A stretch of 64,000 nucleotides of DNA from Pseudomonas cuatrocienegasensis (lineage in GTDB: Bacteria; Pseudomonadota; Gammaproteobacteria; Pseudomonadales; Pseudomonadaceae). The stretch's first letter is position 1; each line of letters starts with the position of its first letter. The stretch covers positions 62,001 to 126,000 of the forward strand of contig NZ_FOFP01000002.1 of the NCBI RefSeq assembly GCF_900110925.1. The letters are read 5' to 3'. Positions 59,909 to 64,000 of this stretch are shown here, piece by piece. The notes under the pieces were generated by a model. It worked only from the letters and a program-made list of their open reading frames with translations, was not told where the DNA came from and searched no databases. The translations under genes were made by a program, and so were the position numbers.

Positions 59909-60852
59909 TATTCATAACACATCAGAATGGCGTCTTTTTCTCGCAACAACGGCATACCGTTGATCTTCGGGTAGGCATACCCCGCGGCGCTCCACAGATA
60001 GCCACCTCGATCATCGAGCACGCTCCCTGAGACGGGACAGATGAAGCGAGTGGAGGCAATTGTCGAGCTGCTCTGGCACTCAGCTTTCTGTATGACATAA
60101 CAAAACGTCGGGTTTAACGGGTTGGCAATATTTTGCATGGCAACCTTATCAAGCAGAACACCACCCGCCGCTGCGACATGCTCTGCCAGCCCACGAATAT
60201 AACCGAGCTCGCGCATTCGCTGCTGCCCCTGCGCAGAGTTATCTTCGAACGATGGCTCGAACAGAATCAGTTTTCGCCGGCTAACGCGCAGCATCTCGCG
60301 CAACAACTGCACCTCTCGCCCAAAGTTCGGCTCAAGCGCATGATTGCTGGTAATGATATCCACGGCATTATCGGGTAACGGGATGCGCTCCATGGCAGCG
60401 ACAAAGACTTCCAGACCTGCGAAGAGATCGCTTCGCATGGCCCGCGCAGCAAAGCGTCGGCCGATATTCAAACGGCTGGGTGACAGATCGAATGCCATGA
60501 GCTTGATACTGGCGGGTAGTTTCTGGCTGGCACATGACAGCGTTGTCATTTCACCTGTACCGCAGTCAAGGACTACATCAAGCGGACGAAGGTGGTTGCA
60601 CAGATGCAGCGCAAGCTCTTGCGCACGCAGTGAAAGCTGGGCGTAATTGTTAAGCGCACCCTGACTATAACTGCCTGCCTGTAATTCGTAAGCGATTTCA
60701 ATGGTGTCAATATCATTGACGCCCTGAGGACTTTCATAGGCATCCCTGAGTAGCTTTGTAATGTTTTCACCACGCTCATAGGCTTCTTTGAGAAGCCGCA
60801 AATCAAACTTAGCTTTCCCTGAAAACATCTTGCCCGACATACGTTCGCTCAC
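59908..60852 (-). CDS. SAM-dependent methyltransferase with Trm112-like C-terminus
   Basis: 314 residues. A class I methyltransferase domain (about 70-235) with motif I VVLDCGTGEMTTLSCASQ and an acidic FDLSPSRLNIGRR, plus a C-terminal ~45-residue segment (FICPVSGSVLDDRGGYLWSAAGYAYPKINGMPLL) resembling the Trm112-type zinc-ribbon-like module, although only one Cys is seen. It likely methylates a sugar hydroxyl. The start is a GTG at 60852 that overlaps the pseB stop (GTGA); an ATG at 60840 is an alternative. Sandwiched between pseB and pseC, it may act on a pathway intermediate or the finished sugar. Confidence 0.8.
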   Translation of the reverse strand: MSERMSGKMFSGKAKFDLRLLKEAYERGENITKLLRDAYESPQGVNDIDTIEIAYELQAGSYSQGALNNYAQLSLRAQELALHLCNHLRPLDVVLDCGTGEMTTLSCASQKLPASIKLMAFDLSPSRLNIGRRFAARAMRSDLFAGLEVFVAAMERIPLPDNAVDIITSNHALEPNFGREVQLLREMLRVSRRKLILFEPSFEDNSAQGQQRMRELGYIRGLAEHVAAAGGVLLDKVAMQNIANPLNPTFCYVIQKAECQSSSTIASTRFICPVSGSVLDDRGGYLWSAAGYAYPKINGMPLLREKDAILMCYE

Positions 60853-61853
60853 AGCGAGGTCTCACCACGAGCTGCCTCGTACTTACTCAGCCAGCCTTTT
60901 AGTGCCTCTGTGCTCATCCATTCGCTATTGGTTTCACTCGAATAAACGAACCCTTCAGGCACCTTTCGACCATCCTTGATCCGTTTTTTACAGGTATTCC
61001 AACTATTGATTGCCGGAAGAATTTTATAGAAGCCGTCGTACTCGTAAGTATTATAAGAGTCCTCAGTGCCAATCATCTGCTCATGCAGCTTTTCACCCGG
61101 ACGAATGCCGATGATTTCATGACGAGCACCTGGCGCCAGGGTATCCGCAATATCCGTCACTCTCATTGAGGCAATTTTCTTTACATAGATCTCGCCGCCT
61201 TCCATATCATTGAAGGCCTGCCATACCAACTCGACCCCTTCTTCCAGCGAGATCATGAAGCGTGTCATGCGCTCATCGGTAATGGGCAATACACCACTGC
61301 CTTTCAGCGACAGGAAAAGCGGAATAATGGAGCCTCTTGAGCCCATGACATTGCCATAGCGCACGACGGAAAAGCGGCAACCATGCTCACCCGAATAAGA
61401 GTTGCCCGCTACGAACAACTTATCCGACGCCAACTTCGTGGCCCCATACAGGTTAATCGGGCTACTGGCTTTATCAGTAGAGAGTGCAACCACACCTTTG
61501 ACACCTTTATCAATGCAGGCATCAATAAGGTTCATCGCGCCGATGATATTGGTTTTGACGCACTCGAAGGGATTGTACTCCGCCGTCGGAACTATTTTGG
61601 TAGCGGCCGCATGCACCACATAATCAACGCCATCCAAGGCCCTGTAAAGGCGTTCCTTGTCGCGAACATCACCAATGAAGAAGCGTACCCGCGGATCTCG
61701 ATCGAAGCCCTTTGCCATCTCCCACTGTTTCATCTCATCACGGGACAAGATGATAATTTTCTTGGGGTTGTAGCGCGCTAGCGTCATAGGGACGAACGTG
61801 CGTCCAAAGGAACCTGTGCCGCCGGTTATGAGGATGGTCTTGTCATTGAACAT
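60849..61853 (-). CDS. pseB: UDP-N-acetylglucosamine 4,6-dehydratase (inverting) PseB
   Basis: A 334-residue extended SDR enzyme: N-terminal nucleotide-binding LITGGTGSFGRTF (8-20), catalytic Y136 and K140 in YGATKLASDKLF, and STDKA (125-129). It starts pseudaminic acid biosynthesis by removing water and inverting C5 of UDP-GlcNAc. It is the first gene of the island (its start is at 61853), followed by the methyltransferase, pseC, pseF and pseG. The 114-nt gap upstream has no clear promoter match. Confidence 0.94.
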   Translation of the reverse strand: MFNDKTILITGGTGSFGRTFVPMTLARYNPKKIIILSRDEMKQWEMAKGFDRDPRVRFFIGDVRDKERLYRALDGVDYVVHAAATKIVPTAEYNPFECVKTNIIGAMNLIDACIDKGVKGVVALSTDKASSPINLYGATKLASDKLFVAGNSYSGEHGCRFSVVRYGNVMGSRGSIIPLFLSLKGSGVLPITDERMTRFMISLEEGVELVWQAFNDMEGGEIYVKKIASMRVTDIADTLAPGARHEIIGIRPGEKLHEQMIGTEDSYNTYEYDGFYKILPAINSWNTCKKRIKDGRKVPEGFVYSSETNSEWMSTEALKGWLSKYEAARGETSL

Positions 61854-61967
61854 TCGAGTCTCTTTATGTCTTCTGTATAAAGAAGCAGACCGAGCATTAG
61901 CAGGGCGATCTGGGGCAATACTGAGTTTAGAGTAACCTGATCGCCCACCCGCACAGCAGATAAAAAA

Positions 61968-63215
61968 TCACATCTTGCTGAACAAATTCAAACTGGCAAT
62001 CTTCACATAACTCTGCTGTGACGCTTCCAGGATGATCGACTGGAAAGACAGTCGTGACAAGGCTTCAGGATAGTCCAGCTCACGCAGGTCGGCCTGGATG
62101 CCTTTGTTCACCAGAGCAACGTCCTCGTTGTCAGTGAGGGTGGTATCGATCACATTGCGCCGCGCACCGATTTCACCGCGTACGCTGTCAACGTTGACCA
62201 TGCCGTTATCCAGGTTGGTGAGCCCCACCGCAACGCTATCGCGGATCTGCGCTTCGGTGCTGGCGGGATCTTCCAGGGTGCGGCGCAGGGTGGCGATGGT
62301 ATCGAGAATGCCTTGCTTCTGCCGCGTCGGGTCGACCGTGACCTGCAGGCTCTCGCCCCCCACAGCGGTGCCGTCAAACAGAATGCTAACGCCACGAAAG
62401 ACCAGTTGATCACTGGTGTCCGGGTCATCGTCGAGGGAACCACTGGCCAGCACCGGCGCCGGTGCGGGCGCACCGATTTCGAAGACCTCATAGCTATTGG
62501 CATCGGGGTTGCCGAAGATGATTTCGACACCGGCTTCCGGAAACGGCGGTGTACTGCCAAAAGCCACTTCATCCTGTACGAGGGGTGCCGAGGCGCTAAG
62601 CGTAGAGCCGGGTGCGCCAGTAAGATCCAGCGCGCCGTCGAGGCGGCCGGCATTGACGATGTCTTCGAAAATAGCCTTGCCGCTGTCGCTGATGGCCACC
62701 TGCAGGGAGCTGGCGATTTGCAGCTTGCGCTGGCCTTCGTCGCCCTGGTAGCTGTAGAAGCCGTCTGCATCTCGCACGAAGGCCTGTGTCTTGCCCTGAA
62801 ACCCCGAGAACAGGTATTCGCCTCGCGCGTTGCGCGTGTTGACCAGCGCGAACAGCTCCTCTTCACGCTCACCCAGCTCCGCGGCGATGGATTCTCGGTC
62901 CTCCTTACTCAGCGCCCCGTTACCTGCCTGCACCGCCAGCTCGCGCACTTGCTGCAGGATAGTGTTGACCGAGTTGAGCGTGACCTCCTCCTGGGTCAGG
63001 CTGCTGTCGGCCGCAACCAGATTCTCGTTGTACTGCCCCAATACGCTCTGCTGCTGCTCGAGTTGCAGCAGACGCACGGACGCTACCGGATCGTCGGCAG
63101 GCGTGAGAACACGATTGCCGGTGCTGATCTGCTCCTGCGTGCGCGTCACGTCGGCATAGTTGCGCTGCAGGCCGCTGACGCCATTGTTGAATGCCTGGAT
63201 CGTGGAGATGCGCAT
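61968..63215 (-). CDS. flgL: Flagellar hook-filament junction protein FlgL
   Basis: 415 residues. Conserved helical ends (MRISTIQAFNNGVSGLQRNYADVTRTQEQISTGNRVLTPADDPVASVRLLQLEQQQSVLGQYNENLVAADSSLTQEEVTLNSVNTILQQVRELAVQ at the N-terminus; YPEALSRLSFQSIILEASQQSYVKIASLNLFSKM at the C-terminus) flank a variable middle. It forms the junction between hook and filament. It lies immediately upstream of the glycosylation island and downstream of flgK. Confidence 0.95.
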   Translation of the reverse strand: MRISTIQAFNNGVSGLQRNYADVTRTQEQISTGNRVLTPADDPVASVRLLQLEQQQSVLGQYNENLVAADSSLTQEEVTLNSVNTILQQVRELAVQAGNGALSKEDRESIAAELGEREEELFALVNTRNARGEYLFSGFQGKTQAFVRDADGFYSYQGDEGQRKLQIASSLQVAISDSGKAIFEDIVNAGRLDGALDLTGAPGSTLSASAPLVQDEVAFGSTPPFPEAGVEIIFGNPDANSYEVFEIGAPAPAPVLASGSLDDDPDTSDQLVFRGVSILFDGTAVGGESLQVTVDPTRQKQGILDTIATLRRTLEDPASTEAQIRDSVAVGLTNLDNGMVNVDSVRGEIGARRNVIDTTLTDNEDVALVNKGIQADLRELDYPEALSRLSFQSIILEASQQSYVKIASLNLFSKM

Positions 63216-63291
63216 GAAACCTTACCTCATGGATATGCGGGCAACGCCCGCCGTCCGTTAGCTGACCATCAGTGAACTGCCGCCTTTGCCG

Positions 63292-64000
63292 TTACCTGAA
63301 GGCACCAATCAGGGTATCGAACAACGAGCGCGCAACTTGAATGACCTGCGCCGACGCGTTGTAGTACTGCTCGAACTTGATCAGATTAGCGGCTTCCTCA
63401 TCAAGGTTGACGGCCGACAGCGAGTCGCGGTTATCGGTCGCCTGCTTGAGAATCGAGGTAGTCGCCAGGCTGTCCTGTCGCGCCTGAGCGGTCAGGGTGC
63501 CGACACGTTCGACCGTATCGCCATAGCTGTCGACAAAGCTGCTCCCCGTGCTTATACCGGTAATCGTTGGGTCAACGCCAACTGTTGCCTTACTCTGCAA
63601 GTCCGCCAGGGCCAAGGCATTGCGGTTATCCGAGACACCATTCTGGTTGAACGACAGGTTAAAGGTATCGCCGTTTTCCGGACGTCCACTCAGGGACATA
63701 CGCACCCGGCTGCCGTCGCTCAGCTCCAGCTCATAGGTATTCTGCTGCCCAGACTGGAAGGTGGCCGGTGTCGCCGGCGTACCATCATTGGGGTTGATGC
63801 GTGTCAGCGTGGCGCCGGCAGGTACGGTAAAGTCAGCGGCGACGGCATCGTACGTCAGGGTAACCGGTAACGCTGCCTGCAACGTGGTGGGGTTAATGTT
63901 GCTGCCGGTGCTTTGCAAGGCAGGCTGGCCAATAGTCGCGGTCCCGCGGTTCTGCACGTTGGCGTCAGATCTCACTGGCGCAGCGAAGGCCAACTGGTCG
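63292..64000 (-). CDS. flgK: Flagellar hook-associated protein FlgK (partial, N-terminus outside the window)
   Basis: The C-terminal ~235 residues of FlgK, continuing beyond the right edge of the window. Its last part, NRDSLSAVNLDEEAANLIKFEQYYNASAQVIQVARSLFDTLIGAF, is the classic FlgK C-terminal helix; the frame reads through to the edge (DQLAFAAPVRS). It forms the hook-filament junction with FlgL. The 76-nt gap to flgL contains nothing obvious. Confidence 0.93.
   Translation of the reverse strand, partial: DQLAFAAPVRSDANVQNRGTATIGQPALQSTGSNINPTTLQAALPVTLTYDAVAADFTVPAGATLTRINPNDGTPATPATFQSGQQNTYELELSDGSRVRMSLSGRPENGDTFNLSFNQNGVSDNRNALALADLQSKATVGVDPTITGISTGSSFVDSYGDTVERVGTLTAQARQDSLATTSILKQATDNRDSLSAVNLDEEAANLIKFEQYYNASAQVIQVARSLFDTLIGAFR

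Noticed and set aside
61903..61946. Inverted repeat gggcgatc...gatcgccc before pseB
   Set aside because: Loop of 28 nt and no T-run; too loose for a terminator, and operator function is unsupported.

Overview
The window is a chromosomal segment of a polarly flagellated gammaproteobacterium, almost certainly a fluorescent Pseudomonas close to the P. putida group. Three things support this: the gene order (ccmA, a stand-alone FliK-like/FlhB-like pair, cheW-parP-parC-motDC-cheBAZY-fliA-fleN-flhF-flhA, flhB-fliRQPONMLK, the HptB/HsbR/HsbA switch, fliJIHGFE, fleRSQ, fliT-fliS-fliS-fliD-flaG-fliC, then flgL-flgK); the Pseudomonas-specific regulators FleQ, FleS, FleR and FleN; and high GC in the flagellar genes. 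Almost everything lies on the minus strand. The plus-strand genes I accept are the FliK-like/FlhB-like pair (788-2652) and sodC (17100-17621).

Layout. 17-649: ccmA (cytochrome c maturation). 788-2652: accessory export-switch pair with a possible sigma-28 promoter. 2663-5399: DUF2802 protein, CheW and the ParP/ParC polar array-positioning pair. 5452-11662: second stator (MotC/MotD) and the main chemotaxis enzymes CheB, CheA, CheZ, CheY. 11755-16860: sigma-28 (FliA), the number and placement regulators FleN and FlhF, and the export gate protein FlhA. 17007-17680: a sodC cassette bracketed by two near-identical 61-62 bp hairpin repeats; the second supplies the stop codons of both sodC and flhB. 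17678-24596: export gate, switch complex, FliL and FliK. 24749-27137: phosphorelay and partner-switch module. 27289-33148: fliJIHGFE. 33326-37593: FleR/FleS and the master regulator FleQ. 37833-42113: filament chaperones, cap, FlaG and flagellin.

42384-61853 is a 17-gene glycosylation island inserted between fliC and flgL, all on the minus strand, mostly overlapping or tightly packed and visibly more AT-rich in several genes. It holds pseB, pseC, pseG, pseF and pseI for CMP-pseudaminic acid but no GNAT-type pseH. It also has a PglD/NeuD-type acetyltransferase, an ACP/ketoacyl synthase III/unknown-protein cassette, a methyltransferase, a second sugar aminotransferase, a glycerol-phosphate cytidylyltransferase and a CDP-glycerol-type phosphotransferase. 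The rest are an ATP-grasp/HAD fusion, a TPR protein with a sialyltransferase-like (GT29) C-terminus, a GT2 enzyme and a 1178-residue multi-domain glycosyltransferase next to fliC. The simplest reading is a system that decorates flagellin with an acylated, possibly glycerol-phosphorylated nonulosonic acid glycan. This is the least described part of the window.

Regulation visible in the sequence: good sigma-54 (-24/-12) elements lie about 40-60 nt before flhA, fliL, fliK, fliE and fleS, agreeing with FleQ-controlled class II genes. A perfect sigma-28 promoter lies before fliC. Strong hairpin terminators follow fleQ, fleR, fliC and the glycosyltransferase island. No tRNA, rRNA, CRISPR array, transposase or prophage gene was seen, and no gap between genes exceeds 300 bases.
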